This document shows, piece by piece, positions 16,532 to 24,908 of a stretch of DNA of 64,000 nt. A model generated the notes under the pieces. The model saw nothing but the letters and a program-made list of their open reading frames with translations, did no database searches and was not told where the DNA came from. Source of the DNA: JACXVD01 sp020446665 (GTDB taxonomy: Bacteria; Pseudomonadota; Alphaproteobacteria; Sphingomonadales; Sphingomonadaceae); contig JAWKXQ010000003.1 in the NCBI GenBank assembly GCA_041396905.1, positions 141,043-205,042 of the forward strand, given 5' to 3'. Position 1 is the first letter of the stretch; each line of letters opens with the position of its first letter. A program made the position numbers and the translations under genes.

Positions 16532-17485
16532 ATGAGTTCCCAACCCGCCATTGCCGGTACCACCGCCAGCGCAGGCCGCCTCGACAAGGCGCTGGCCGAC
16601 GCGACAGACCTGTCTCGCGAGCGGGTGAAGGCCCTGATTGCCGAAGGCGCGGTAATGGTGGGTGGTTCGCTGGCCAGCAGCGCCAGCGCCAAGGTGGCGC
16701 AAGGCACAGTCTTTGCCATCACCCTGCCCCCGCCGGTGGAATCCGCCGCGCAGCCGCAGGACATCGCGCTGGAGGTGGTGTTTGAAGACGCGCATCTGAT
16801 CGTGATCAACAAGCCGGCGGGGATGGTTGTCCATCCGGCAGCGGGCAATCCCGATGGCACGCTGGTCAACGCCCTGCTCCACCACTGCCGCGGTCAACTA
16901 TCCGGGATTGGCGGCGTCGCGCGGCCCGGCATTGTCCACCGGATCGACAAGGATACCTCCGGCCTGCTGGTCGTCGCCAAGAGCGATGCCGCGCATGAGG
17001 GGCTGGCGCGGCAATTTGCCGATCATTCGATTTCCAGAACCTATCGCGCAGTCTGCGCAGGCCATCCCAAGCCACTGGAAGGAACGATTCGCGCCCGGAT
17101 TGGCCGGTCAGACGCCAATCGCAAGAAAATGGCTGTGCTGCCGGACGATTCCAGCCGGGGCAAACACGCGGTCACGCATTACAAGGTGTTGAAAGACCTT
17201 GCCGATTCCAGCCTGATCGAATGTCGGCTGGAGACCGGGCGAACCCACCAGGTGCGCGTTCACATGTCGTCAATCGGCCATGCTTTATTGGGTGATCCAG
17301 CATATGGACGCACATCTTCACGGCTTCGCCCCATCCTCAAATCGCTGGGTTTCGCCCGGCAGGCGCTGCATGCTGCCTCGCTGGGTTTCCTCCACCCTGT
17401 AACGGGCGAGAGATGCGATTTTTCCGCCGAATTGCCCGACGATATGCGGGAACTGATCGACGAACTGGATCGTTTTAATCGATGA
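16532..17485 (+). CDS. RluA-family 23S rRNA pseudouridine synthase, RluD-like
   Basis: A 317-residue enzyme with an S4 RNA-binding domain (residues 15-75) and the pseudouridine synthase domain. The catalytic Asp is in GIVHRIDKDTSGLLVVAK. The other family motifs NKPAGMVVHPAAGN, RTYRAV and GRTHQVRVHM are all present. RluD modifies the helix 69 loop of 23S rRNA; the exact paralogue cannot be fixed here. The start ATG at 16532 follows GAGGAGACGG. Confidence 0.9.
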   Translation: MSSQPAIAGTTASAGRLDKALADATDLSRERVKALIAEGAVMVGGSLASSASAKVAQGTVFAITLPPPVESAAQPQDIALEVVFEDAHLIVINKPAGMVVHPAAGNPDGTLVNALLHHCRGQLSGIGGVARPGIVHRIDKDTSGLLVVAKSDAAHEGLARQFADHSISRTYRAVCAGHPKPLEGTIRARIGRSDANRKKMAVLPDDSSRGKHAVTHYKVLKDLADSSLIECRLETGRTHQVRVHMSSIGHALLGDPAYGRTSSRLRPILKSLGFARQALHAASLGFLHPVTGERCDFSAELPDDMRELIDELDRFNR

Positions 17486-17598
17486 AAGGCGCTTCAAGCC
17501 ACGCAAGGAGTGCCCTATATGTAACTTCGTGGCCCGAATGAGCGAATGCCCAGCAGGGGTTCGCCAAGCGCGGTCGACGCAGAAAGGTTAGGGAAGAA

Positions 17599-18498
17599 GT
17601 GAGCAATAACAAGTCTTTGACCGTACCGACCCTTGGTGGCGAACAGAGCCTCAACCGGTATATGTCGGAAATCAAGAAATTCCCCGTGCTGACGGCTGAG
17701 CAGGAATATATGCTCGCCAAGCGCTATCAGGAACATGAAGATCCCGAAGCTGCCGCGCAGCTGGTCACGTCGCATCTGCGGCTCGTGGCCAAGATCGCGA
17801 TGGGCTATCGCGGATATGGCCTGCCCGTGTCCGACCTGATTTCCGAAGGCAATGTCGGCCTGATGCAGGGCGTGAAGAAGTTCGAGCCCGATCGCGGTTT
17901 CCGCCTCGCCACCTATGCCATGTGGTGGATCAAGGCGAGCATGCAGGAATTCATCCTGCGCAGCTGGTCGCTGGTCAAGATGGGCACCACCGCCGCGCAG
18001 AAGAAGCTGTTTTTCAACCTCCGCCGGATGAAGAAGCAGCTGGAAGCCTATGAAGATGGCGATCTCCACCCCGATGACGTGACCAAGATCGCGACCGATC
18101 TGGGCGTGTCGGAAGAAGAGGTCGTCAATATGAACCGGCGCATGATGATGGGCGGCGATGGCTCGCTCAACACGCCCATGCGCAATGGTGAAGAAGGCTC
18201 TGGCGAATGGCAGGACTGGCTGACCGATGATCGCCCGCTGCAGGACAGTGTCGTGGCCGATGCCGAAGAGGCAGAGGTGCGCCACGAAATGCTGGCCGAA
18301 GCGATGGACAGCCTCAATGAGCGCGAAAAGCACATCCTGACCGAACGCCGCCTGACGGATAATCCGCAGACGCTGGAGGAACTCAGCCAGGTCTATGATG
18401 TCAGCCGCGAACGCATTCGCCAGATCGAAGTGCGCGCGTTTGAAAAGCTGCAGAAGGCGATGCTGCGGATCGCGGGCGAGCGTTACGCCGCCGCCTGA
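17599..18498 (+). CDS. rpoH: heat-shock RNA polymerase sigma factor RpoH
   Basis: A 299-residue sigma-32 protein. Region 2 reads ISEGNVGLMQGVKKFEPDRGFRLATYAMWWI. The RpoH box QKKLFFNLRRMKK, which sets this family apart from other sigma-70 members, is near residue 135. Region 4 ends with SRERIRQIEVRAFEKL. The start is GTG 17599 after AGGGAAGA. A strong hairpin follows the stop. It directs transcription of chaperone and protease genes; clpX and clpP in this window are likely clients. Confidence 0.96.
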   Translation: MSNNKSLTVPTLGGEQSLNRYMSEIKKFPVLTAEQEYMLAKRYQEHEDPEAAAQLVTSHLRLVAKIAMGYRGYGLPVSDLISEGNVGLMQGVKKFEPDRGFRLATYAMWWIKASMQEFILRSWSLVKMGTTAAQKKLFFNLRRMKKQLEAYEDGDLHPDDVTKIATDLGVSEEEVVNMNRRMMMGGDGSLNTPMRNGEEGSGEWQDWLTDDRPLQDSVVADAEEAEVRHEMLAEAMDSLNEREKHILTERRLTDNPQTLEELSQVYDVSRERIRQIEVRAFEKLQKAMLRIAGERYAAA

Positions 18499-18520
18499 CA
18501 CTGTCAGCTTGGTGACAGAA

Positions 18521-18556
18521 GCGGGCCGTACCCTGTCGGGGTGCGGCCCGTTTTCG
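18521..18556 (+). terminator. rho-independent terminator of rpoH
   Basis: CGGGCCGTACCC pairs with GGGGTGCGGCCCG around TGTC and is followed by TTTTCGTTT. Confidence 0.85.
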
Positions 18557-18581
18557 TTTCTGGTCGCGGATTTTGTGCCTC

Positions 18582-18717
18582 AGCCCCTCCTCCTTTAGGG
18601 GAGGGGCAACGAGACTTGGCGACTTGTCGCCTAGTCGCAGTGGGGTGGGGCCGCATGGCTGGCACCTTGCTCTCCGACAGCCCCCACCCCAAACCCCTCC
18701 CCTGAAGAGGAGGGGCT
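18582..18717. repeat. 136-bp palindromic repeat, no nuclease gene attached
   Basis: The left arm AGCCCCTCCTCCTTTAGGGG (from 18582) pairs with the right arm CCCCTGAAGAGGAGGGGCT (to 18717). The inner arms GTGGGGTGGGG and CCCCCACCCC also pair. It lies between the rpoH terminator and the next gene. Similar in composition to the palindromes near DUF559 genes. Confidence 0.8.
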
Positions 18718-18833
18718 AATTGGCTCTTCGGAAGCAGTGCGCTCGCCGAGGAATCTTTGCAAACGTCTCGCAAATTGTTGCGTATACGAGATATCATCCC
18801 ATCTAGGGAGTGGAAGGGGTCAAGGAGCAAACC

Positions 18834-19454
18834 ATGCCCAAATGCAAATCACACCGCCGGGGTCGCGCCCTTGCTGCCGCTGCTGCCATGGGAGCCGCGC
18901 TGACTGCCTGTGCCAATGCCTCGGAGCCAGTGCCTCTGCCCGCTGAACAAGACCGCGCTGCGCTGCAAATGGCGCTGGACGATGAATACAAGGCCGAAGC
19001 CACCTATCGCGCAGTGCTCGACAAGTTTGGCGAAGATGTCCGGCCGTTCACCAACATTATCCGCGCGGAACAACACCATGCGCAGATGGCCGCAGCGCAG
19101 ATGCAGCGACTGGGCATGGCTGTGCCCGGCAACCCCTATCTGGGCACGATTGCCGCGCCGGAAAGCCTGCTCGCCGCCTGCCAGGAAGGTCGCGATGCAG
19201 AGATCGCCAATATCGCGCTGTATGATGAAATCCTGCCCAATGTCCGCGACCCGCAGGTCAGGGCTATCCTTGGCCAGTTGCAGGCTGCCTCACGCGACCG
19301 GCATTTGCCAGCTTTCGAACGCTGCATCGCCCGTGGCGGCACGATGGGCGGTGGCGGAGGGCGCGGCCCCGGCGGCGGAATGGGCCGCGGCGGCGGTAAT
19401 GGCGGCGGGGGCGGTAATGGCGGCGGGGGCCCCGGTGGCGGCTGGAGCGACTAA
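18834..19454 (+). CDS. DUF2202 ferritin-like protein with glycine-rich tail, probable lipoprotein
   Basis: A 206-residue protein from ATG 18834, preceded by AAGGAG at the right distance. The N-terminus ends in LTAC, a lipobox-like cleavage site. The central part has the helical ExxH-type pattern of DUF2202 (DDEYKAEATYRAVLDKFG, IRAEQHHAQM, ALYDEIL, RDRHLPAFERC), which suggests a four-helix metal-binding bundle. The last 40 residues are nearly all Gly with some Arg/Asn and look disordered. Its stop overlaps the end of the convergent regulator. Confidence 0.75.
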   Translation: MPKCKSHRRGRALAAAAAMGAALTACANASEPVPLPAEQDRAALQMALDDEYKAEATYRAVLDKFGEDVRPFTNIIRAEQHHAQMAAAQMQRLGMAVPGNPYLGTIAAPESLLAACQEGRDAEIANIALYDEILPNVRDPQVRAILGQLQAASRDRHLPAFERCIARGGTMGGGGGRGPGGGMGRGGGNGGGGGNGGGGPGGGWSD

Positions 19455-20173
19455 CTCCGCAAGCGACAATAATCCTCAGCCAGCGCCGTATCGAGCATGG
19501 CCCGATATGGCGCTGCCTGCGCTTCACCCGGCTTGACGAGGCCGAATTCCGGCTGCTCCAGCTGATCCATCGGCACATAGGCTATCGGGCAACTGACCGG
19601 CACCAGCTGCGATCCCGCCCCCACTTGCAGCGTTGAAAGCAGGCCGAACATGCGCCTCTCGCGCGTGGCGCGGCCCAGCATCACCAGCCGGAATTGCCCG
19701 CTCTCGCTGGTGACGAGATAGGTATGGCCGGACAAATTGGGCATGGAAACATAGCCCGCCTGCGAAAAGTCGCTGTCGGCCCGGTCGCTTTCAGCGAAGG
19801 TCAGATGGCCAGCCTCCTCGTCCCATTCGATATGGGTGCGATAGGCATAGATCGCGTCGGTCTCGCCAAAGCTGGGGCGCAATGTGAGGTAATCGCCTTC
19901 GATCCATTGCACGGCCGGGCGGACATAGCTGCCCATATGTTCGGGCGCGAGGCCGGGTGTTGTGGGCGCTGCGGCGGGCTGCGCGCGCAGCGGCGTGGCC
20001 AGCGCATCTTCCAGCCGCACAACGGTTGCCAGCGTGAACGGGCGGCTGCCCGAAAGGGCTTTCTCCAGCGTGGAGAGGCTGACCCTGGCCATATCCGCCA
20101 AAGCCTGGCGCGAGATGCGGCGGCGCGCGATTTCCTCGCGGAGCCGCGCAGCGATTGCGCCATTGTCGATCAT
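19451..20173 (-). CDS. helix-turn-helix (XRE-like) transcriptional regulator
   Basis: About 240 residues. An N-terminal helix-turn-helix (RISRQALADMARVSLSTLEKALSGSRPF) is followed by a longer domain of unknown type (residues 80-240) that may bind a ligand. ATG 20173 fits the domain start; a GTG at 20185 would add four residues. Regulators of this form are common in sphingomonads. Divergent from the sortase operon, 194 bases away, so it may control that operon (inference). The intervening sequence holds several CCGNACAT-like units (20210-20270) that may be its sites. Confidence 0.75.
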   Translation of the reverse strand: MIDNGAIAARLREEIARRRISRQALADMARVSLSTLEKALSGSRPFTLATVVRLEDALATPLRAQPAAAPTTPGLAPEHMGSYVRPAVQWIEGDYLTLRPSFGETDAIYAYRTHIEWDEEAGHLTFAESDRADSDFSQAGYVSMPNLSGHTYLVTSESGQFRLVMLGRATRERRMFGLLSTLQVGAGSQLVPVSCPIAYVPMDQLEQPEFGLVKPGEAQAAPYRAMLDTALAEDYCRLRS

Positions 20174-20367
20174 TTCATCGCTCACCCGGCACAACTCCCC
20201 GCAGCCATGCCGGACATATCCGCACATTTCCGTACATTTCGTCAAGCGAATTCCGCACGCCGGACAGGTTGGCAATTGGCGGCCAGCATTGGCGGGCACT
20301 GCCTGTATCTGTCCGCCCGCCCTGCCCCCTAACGCAATGGCTCCCCAAACCCCGAGGAGCCTGACCA

Positions 20368-22482
20368 ATGACCAGACTACCAGAAATGCGCCACCGGCTG
20401 AGCGTGGGCCTGTCCCTGCTCTTCGCGGTGGTGCTCGCCTGCCTGCTTTCCGCCAGCCTTGTCGCGCGCGAGCCAGAACCCGATCCTGCCGAAGGCGGCG
20501 GGCTGGTGCTGCGCGGCAAGGGCGTGGCAGAGGCGATGCCCGCAATGCGGCTGGGCACCGATATTTCCGCAAAGATCAGCGGCCAGACCGCCCGCATCAC
20601 CGTGACGCAGGCGTTCCGCAACACCTCTGACCAGTGGATGGAAGCGACCTATCTCTATCCCCTGCCCGACAATGGCGCGGTGGACAGCCTGCGCATGGTC
20701 GTGGGCCAGCGTATCTTCATCGGCAAGATCAAGACCCGCGAAGAAGCGCGCGAGACTTACGAGAAAGCCAAGGCCGAAGGGCGCAAGGCCGGGCTGGTCG
20801 AACAGGCCCGCGCCAACATGTTCCGCAACACCATTGCCAATGTCGGCCCCGGCGAAACTGTGCTGGTGCAGATCGAATTCCAAACCCCGGTGCGCCAGCT
20901 GGGCGGCGATTATGCGCTACGCCTGCCGCTGGTGGTGGGCGAGCGCTATGTCCCGCCGCACACGCTGGATAGCGGCAAGGCCGTGGCCGATGCGCAAGAC
21001 GTGACTGCGCCGCTCGCCCATCCCAGGCTGGGCAACGGCCTCAACCCGGTGACCATCAGCGTGGAGCTGGCCCCCGGTTTCGAGCCGGAAAACATCACCA
21101 GCCCCTATCACAAGATCATGGTGCAGAAGATGGCAGGAAACAGCCGCATGGTGACTTTGGCCAAGGGCGAGACCCCGGCCAATCGCGATTTCGAACTGCG
21201 CTGGAGCGCGCCGGGCAAGGCGCCTGCCTTCGCCCTGTTCAAGCAGCGCTTCAACGGGCTGGACTATGTGATGGCCGCCATCACCCCGCCTTCTGCCGGG
21301 CCGGTGGGAAACATCCCCCCGCGCGAGATGATCTTCGTGATCGACAATTCCGGCTCGATGGGCGGGGAATCGATGCGCGCAGCCAAGGCCAGCCTGCTCT
21401 ATGCGCTGGGCACTTTGCGGCCGCAGGACACATTCAACATCATCCGCTTCGACGACACGATGACGGTACTGTTCGAGGAAGCCGTGCCCGCCACGCCCGA
21501 TCAGGTGGATTTCGCCCGCCGCTATACGCAAGGGCTGGATGCCGCGGGCGGCACGGAGATGCTACCTGCCTTGAACGCCGCTCTGTCTGATCGCCGCCCG
21601 GCGGATGCCAGCGCCATCAGGCAGGTGATCTTCCTGACCGACGGCAATCTGTCCAACGAACGCGAGATGATGGAGGTCATCAACAGCTCGCTGGGCCGCA
21701 GCCGGGTGTTCATGGTGGGGATCGGGTCTGCGCCCAACAACTATCTGATGAACCGCATGGCAGAGACCGGCCGCGGTACCTACACCAATATCGGCGATGG
21801 CGATGAAGTGGATGCGCAGATGCGCAAGCTGCTTGATCGCCTCTCGGCCCCGGTGGCGACTGACCTCAAGGTCAGCGTGGATGGTACCAATGTGGACTTC
21901 GCGCCGCGTATCCTGCCCGATCTCTATGCCGGGGAACCGCTGGTGCTGCTCGCCCGCGCCAAGGAGCTGAAAGGTCGGATCACCGTCTCCGGCACGCTGG
22001 GCGGCAAGCCGTGGAGCCAGACGCTGAAGCTGGGCGATGCGACCACCAGCGATGCGGTTGCGCGGCTGTGGGCCAATCGCCGGATCGCCGATCTTGAGGC
22101 GCAGCGCTGGGCCAATGAGATCGACGATGCCATCGCCGATGCCGCGATCGAGGAACTGGGGCTGGACTTCCACATCGTCACCCGCCGCACCAGCCTGATC
22201 GCGGAAGACGACACGCCAAGCCGCCCCGAAGGCGCAACGCTGACCCGCGAAGAACTGCCGCTGCTGCTGCCCGCCGGCTGGGACTTTGACGCGCTGTTCG
22301 CCAATCAGGGCATGCATGATGCCACGGCCGCGGCAAAGGGTCAGGCTGAGCTGCAACAGGCGCTGCAACTGCCCGACACGGCCACCGGCTTCATGGCGCT
22401 GCTGCTGCGCGGGCTGGCGCTGCTGGGTCTGGGCTTCGGCACGCTGGCAATGGCGCGCCGCCGCCGGGGGAAGCGGGCATGA
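20368..22482 (+). CDS. VIT and von Willebrand A domain protein, sortase target
   Basis: A 704-residue exported protein. It has a signal peptide at residues 15-35, a VIT domain at about 55-190, and a vWA domain at about 320-490 with the metal-site start FVIDNSGSMGG. The C-terminus holds LPDTATG, then a membrane segment (ALLLRGLALLGLGFGTLAMA) and RRRRGKRA. This is the LPxTx-hydrophobic-basic pattern of a sortase substrate. The next gene is a sortase and overlaps by four bases, so the pair is a self-contained anchoring unit as described for proteobacterial GN sortases. What it binds is unknown. Confidence 0.92.
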   Translation: MTRLPEMRHRLSVGLSLLFAVVLACLLSASLVAREPEPDPAEGGGLVLRGKGVAEAMPAMRLGTDISAKISGQTARITVTQAFRNTSDQWMEATYLYPLPDNGAVDSLRMVVGQRIFIGKIKTREEARETYEKAKAEGRKAGLVEQARANMFRNTIANVGPGETVLVQIEFQTPVRQLGGDYALRLPLVVGERYVPPHTLDSGKAVADAQDVTAPLAHPRLGNGLNPVTISVELAPGFEPENITSPYHKIMVQKMAGNSRMVTLAKGETPANRDFELRWSAPGKAPAFALFKQRFNGLDYVMAAITPPSAGPVGNIPPREMIFVIDNSGSMGGESMRAAKASLLYALGTLRPQDTFNIIRFDDTMTVLFEEAVPATPDQVDFARRYTQGLDAAGGTEMLPALNAALSDRRPADASAIRQVIFLTDGNLSNEREMMEVINSSLGRSRVFMVGIGSAPNNYLMNRMAETGRGTYTNIGDGDEVDAQMRKLLDRLSAPVATDLKVSVDGTNVDFAPRILPDLYAGEPLVLLARAKELKGRITVSGTLGGKPWSQTLKLGDATTSDAVARLWANRRIADLEAQRWANEIDDAIADAAIEELGLDFHIVTRRTSLIAEDDTPSRPEGATLTREELPLLLPAGWDFDALFANQGMHDATAAAKGQAELQQALQLPDTATGFMALLLRGLALLGLGFGTLAMARRRRGKRA

Positions 22483-23081
22483 GCGCACTGGCTCTCTCGC
22501 CCGCGACAAAGGGAGGGCGTGCCAGATGGCGCGCTCTCCTCACCCGCTTGCTTGCCGTGGCACTGCTGGCCGCTGGGCTGGTGCAATTCGGGCAAGGTCT
22601 TTGGATTCCGGTGAAGGCGCAAGTCGCGCAAATATTGCTCGACCAATCATTCACGAACAGCATGGATGCAGGTGCACCTCTCAAACCATGGCCCTGGGCC
22701 GATATGGCGCCCGTCGCCCGGATCACCGCGCCGCGCCTGGGGGCTAGCGACGTGGTGCTGTCGGGCGGGTCCGGGCAGGCCATGGCCTTCGGCCCGACCG
22801 AAATGCTGGACAATGGCGCGGTCCGCATCCTCGCCGCGCATCGCGACACGCATTTCCGCTTCATCCAGCATTTGCAGGTGGGCGACGAACTGGAACTGCA
22901 AGGGATCAACGGCGTGAAGCACCGCTACCGCGTGAGCGGGCTCCAGACGGTGCGCCGGGACGAATTCGCCTATCCGGTCGCCCCCAAGCGCGATCTGCTG
23001 GTGCTCACCACCTGTTTTCCCTTCGATGCGGTGGAGCCGGGGCCGCTACGCCGCGTTGTCTGGGCGGAGAAAATGGGGTGA
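22479..23081 (+). CDS. class GN sortase
   Basis: A 200-residue membrane-anchored transpeptidase. It has one membrane segment near residues 20-40, the catalytic His in LAAHRDTHFRF near 128, the catalytic Cys in LTTCFPF near 176, and the Arg in RRVVWAE. It is expected to cleave the LPDTA motif of the upstream vWA protein, with which it overlaps (ATGA). Only one target is seen, consistent with a dedicated pair. Confidence 0.92.
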   Translation: MSALALSPATKGGRARWRALLTRLLAVALLAAGLVQFGQGLWIPVKAQVAQILLDQSFTNSMDAGAPLKPWPWADMAPVARITAPRLGASDVVLSGGSGQAMAFGPTEMLDNGAVRILAAHRDTHFRFIQHLQVGDELELQGINGVKHRYRVSGLQTVRRDEFAYPVAPKRDLLVLTTCFPFDAVEPGPLRRVVWAEKMG

Positions 23082-23094
23082 GATGGTATGGATT

Positions 23095-23243
23095 GCGCCT
23101 GACCCCTCCACCCCCTGCTTCGCAGGCGGTCCCCCTCCCCATTGCTCCGCAACGGGGAGGTTTGGAAAAGTCCTCCCCGTTTGGTCGTAGACCGAATGGG
23201 GAGGGGGACCGCTCGCGCAGCGAGTGGTGGAGGGGTCAGGCGC
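23095..23243. repeat. palindromic repeat on the 3' side of the DUF559 gene
   Basis: The outer 18-bp arms GCGCCTGACCCCTCCACC (23095-23112) and GGTGGAGGGGTCAGGCGC (23226-23243) are exact inverted copies. Further pairs occur inside, including GGTCCCCCTCCCCATT/AATGGGGAGGGGGACC. The stop codon of the DUF559 gene (23236-23238, minus) lies in the right arm. Confidence 0.92.
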
Positions 23244-23595
23244 ATCCCCCACAATGCCGAACCATGCTCTCGGCAACCCCCTGCACATCCGCCAGCACCT
23301 CTGACGCCGCGATCCGCACAATCCGGATACCCTGCTCGCTCAAAAAGGCGTCCCGCCGCCCGTCCCGGTCAGGCCTGTCGCCCATATCATGCGCAATTCC
23401 ATCGATCTCGAAGCCGCATTTCACCTGCGCGCAATAGAAGTCGATCACATAGGGGCCGACCGGATGCTGACGCCGAAATCGGATGCCTGCCGGGTTGCCG
23501 CGCAACTCCCGCCACAGCAGCGCCTGGGGCAGGGACATTTCGCGGCGCAATTGCCGGGCCTTGGGGTAATTATGCTGGTTCTTGCGGAGCGCCAT
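23236..23595 (-). CDS. DUF559 endonuclease-like protein, bracketed by palindromes
   Basis: A 119-residue protein. It shows the DUF559 pattern SLPQALLWRELR, FRRQHPVGPYVIDFYC, FEIDGIAHD and RDAFLSEQGIRIVRI. The Asp of VIDFYC and the Glu-x-Asp of FEIDG match the PD-(D/E)xK core related to very-short-patch repair endonucleases. I chose ATG 23595 because the family begins a few residues before the SLP motif. That start is the first base of the repeat at 23595-23707, and the stop falls inside the repeat at 23095-23243, so the gene occupies exactly the space between two inverted palindromes. A truncated relative lies at 3889-4109 with the same layout. Nuclease activity is inferred, not shown. Confidence 0.85.
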   Translation of the reverse strand: MALRKNQHNYPKARQLRREMSLPQALLWRELRGNPAGIRFRRQHPVGPYVIDFYCAQVKCGFEIDGIAHDMGDRPDRDGRRDAFLSEQGIRIVRIAASEVLADVQGVAESMVRHCGGCA

Positions 23596-23707
23596 ACCCC
23601 TCCACCATAGCCGCTTTCGCGGCCATGGTCCCCCTCCCCATTGCTCCGCAACGGGGAGGATATGAGTCCTCACCGTTCATGCAGCGCAAGAATGGGGTGG
23701 AGGGGTA
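23595..23707. repeat. palindromic repeat on the 5' side of the DUF559 gene
   Basis: The arms TACCCCTCCACC (23595-23606) and GGTGGAGGGGTA (23696-23707) are exact inverted copies. Inside is CCCCCTCCCCATTGCTCCGC, also present in the repeat at 23095-23243 in the same orientation, so the two are related elements. Confidence 0.9.
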
Positions 23708-23751
23708 ATCTCCCCCTTGCCAGCCGCCCTGCCCGCGCTACATCTCACGCC

Positions 23752-24420
23752 ATGATCCGCCTCGCCAAATTCATCGCGAAAACCGTGCTCTATTTCGTGC
23801 TGTTCAGCCTGTTGCTGGTGGTGCTGTTCAAATTCGTGCCCGTGCCTGTAACCCCGACCATGCTGATGGATGACAATGGCATCACCAAGGATTGGCAACC
23901 GCTCGACAATATTGACCGCAACATGGTGAGCGCCGCAATCGCGGCGGAAGATGGCAAGTTCTGCCAGCATTCCGGCTTCGATCAGGAAGCGATTGAAAAG
24001 GCCATCGAACACAATGCCAGGGGTGGGCGCATCCGGGGCGGTTCCACTATCAGCCAGCAGACCGCGAAGAACGTGTTCCTGTGGCAAGGCGGCGGCTTTG
24101 TCCGCAAGGGGTTCGAGGCGTGGTTCACTTTCCTGATCGAGAAAATCTGGGGCAAAAGGCGGATTATGGAGGTCTATCTCAACGTCGCGGAAACCGGCAT
24201 CGGCACCTATGGCGCAGAGGCCGGGGCGCAGCGTTATTACAACCACTCCGCCGCGCGCCTGACAAAGATCGAAGCCGCCCGCATGGCCGCCGCTCTCCCC
24301 CTGCCCAAGAAGCGGTCCGTGGTGAACCCCACCGGCTTCACCCGCCGCTATGGCAACACCATCGCCGCCCGCATCGGCGTAGTCCGGCGCGACGGGCTGG
24401 ATGGGTGTGTCTATGAGTGA
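23752..24420 (+). CDS. mtgA: monofunctional biosynthetic peptidoglycan transglycosylase
   Basis: A 222-residue GT51 enzyme that polymerises lipid II. It has one N-terminal membrane segment (KTVLYFVLFSLLLVVLFKFV). The catalytic Glu is in AAIAAEDGKFCQHSGFD, and the other motifs RGGSTISQQTAKN, RRIMEVYLNVAETG and GAEAGAQRYY are present. I chose ATG 23752; the longer frame runs back through the palindrome. No PBP domain, as expected for MtgA. Confidence 0.94.
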   Translation: MIRLAKFIAKTVLYFVLFSLLLVVLFKFVPVPVTPTMLMDDNGITKDWQPLDNIDRNMVSAAIAAEDGKFCQHSGFDQEAIEKAIEHNARGGRIRGGSTISQQTAKNVFLWQGGGFVRKGFEAWFTFLIEKIWGKRRIMEVYLNVAETGIGTYGAEAGAQRYYNHSAARLTKIEAARMAAALPLPKKRSVVNPTGFTRRYGNTIAARIGVVRRDGLDGCVYE

Positions 24421-24565
24421 GGCGGGGTGAGCTTTGTGGTTTGCTGATCTGATTGCATCGCGTGCAGAGGGAAAGCGAATTGGGCGGAATTGTTAATTGG
24501 CCGCTAGGTCCGCAGTCTCGGTTTTTGGTCTAAAACAGGACCTTCCGGAAGCGGCCCCGCACAAT

Positions 24566-24593
24566 CGTCATCCCAGCGAAAGCTGGGATCGCT
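24566..24593 (+). repeat. 28-bp palindromic repeat, left of GIY-YIG gene
   Basis: Starts CGTCATCCCAGCGAAAGCTG. Contains the hairpin CCCAGC-GAAA-GCTGGG with a GNRA-type loop. Exact inverted copy at 24909-24936. Confidence 0.93.
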
Positions 24594-24618
24594 GTCGGCC
24601 CCGTGCTAGCTCACGGGA

Positions 24619-24903
24619 ATGGGTGGCTGGGTCTATGTCATGACCAACAAGCGCGATGGCCTGCTCTATATCGGCGTGACCGCCGACCTGCCCGCGCGGA
24701 TTATGCAGCACCGGACCGGCAATGGCTCGGCCTTTTGCCGCCGCTACGGCCTTGATCGACTGGTCTATGCCGAACCGCATGCCAGTATTCTGGAAGCCAT
24801 CGCGAGGGAGAAAGCGATGAAGGCGTGGAAGCGGGCGTGGAAAATCGAACTGATCGAGAAGGCCAACCCGGAGTGGCGCGATCTATTCGAGGACATCGCC
24901 TGA
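24619..24903 (+). CDS. small GIY-YIG nuclease-like protein, bracketed by inverted repeats
   Basis: A 94-residue stand-alone GIY-YIG domain (UPF0213/COG2827-like). It shows the strand pair WVYVMTNKRDGLLYIGVTADL (GIY and YIG positions), Arg of LPARIMQHRTG, Glu of EAIAREKAMKAWKR, and the Asn of ANPEWRDL that follows in this family. No extra DNA-recognition domain is present. The ATG at 24619 follows TCACGGGA. The stop is six bases from the right repeat and the start 25 bases from the left repeat, so the gene and its repeats form a 371-bp unit. Confidence 0.9.
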   Translation: MGGWVYVMTNKRDGLLYIGVTADLPARIMQHRTGNGSAFCRRYGLDRLVYAEPHASILEAIAREKAMKAWKRAWKIELIEKANPEWRDLFEDIA

Positions 24904-24908
24904 CCGAG

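Noticed and set aside
18582..23707. CRISPR array
   Set aside because: The repeats are long palindromes at irregular distances with no regular spacers and no cas genes.
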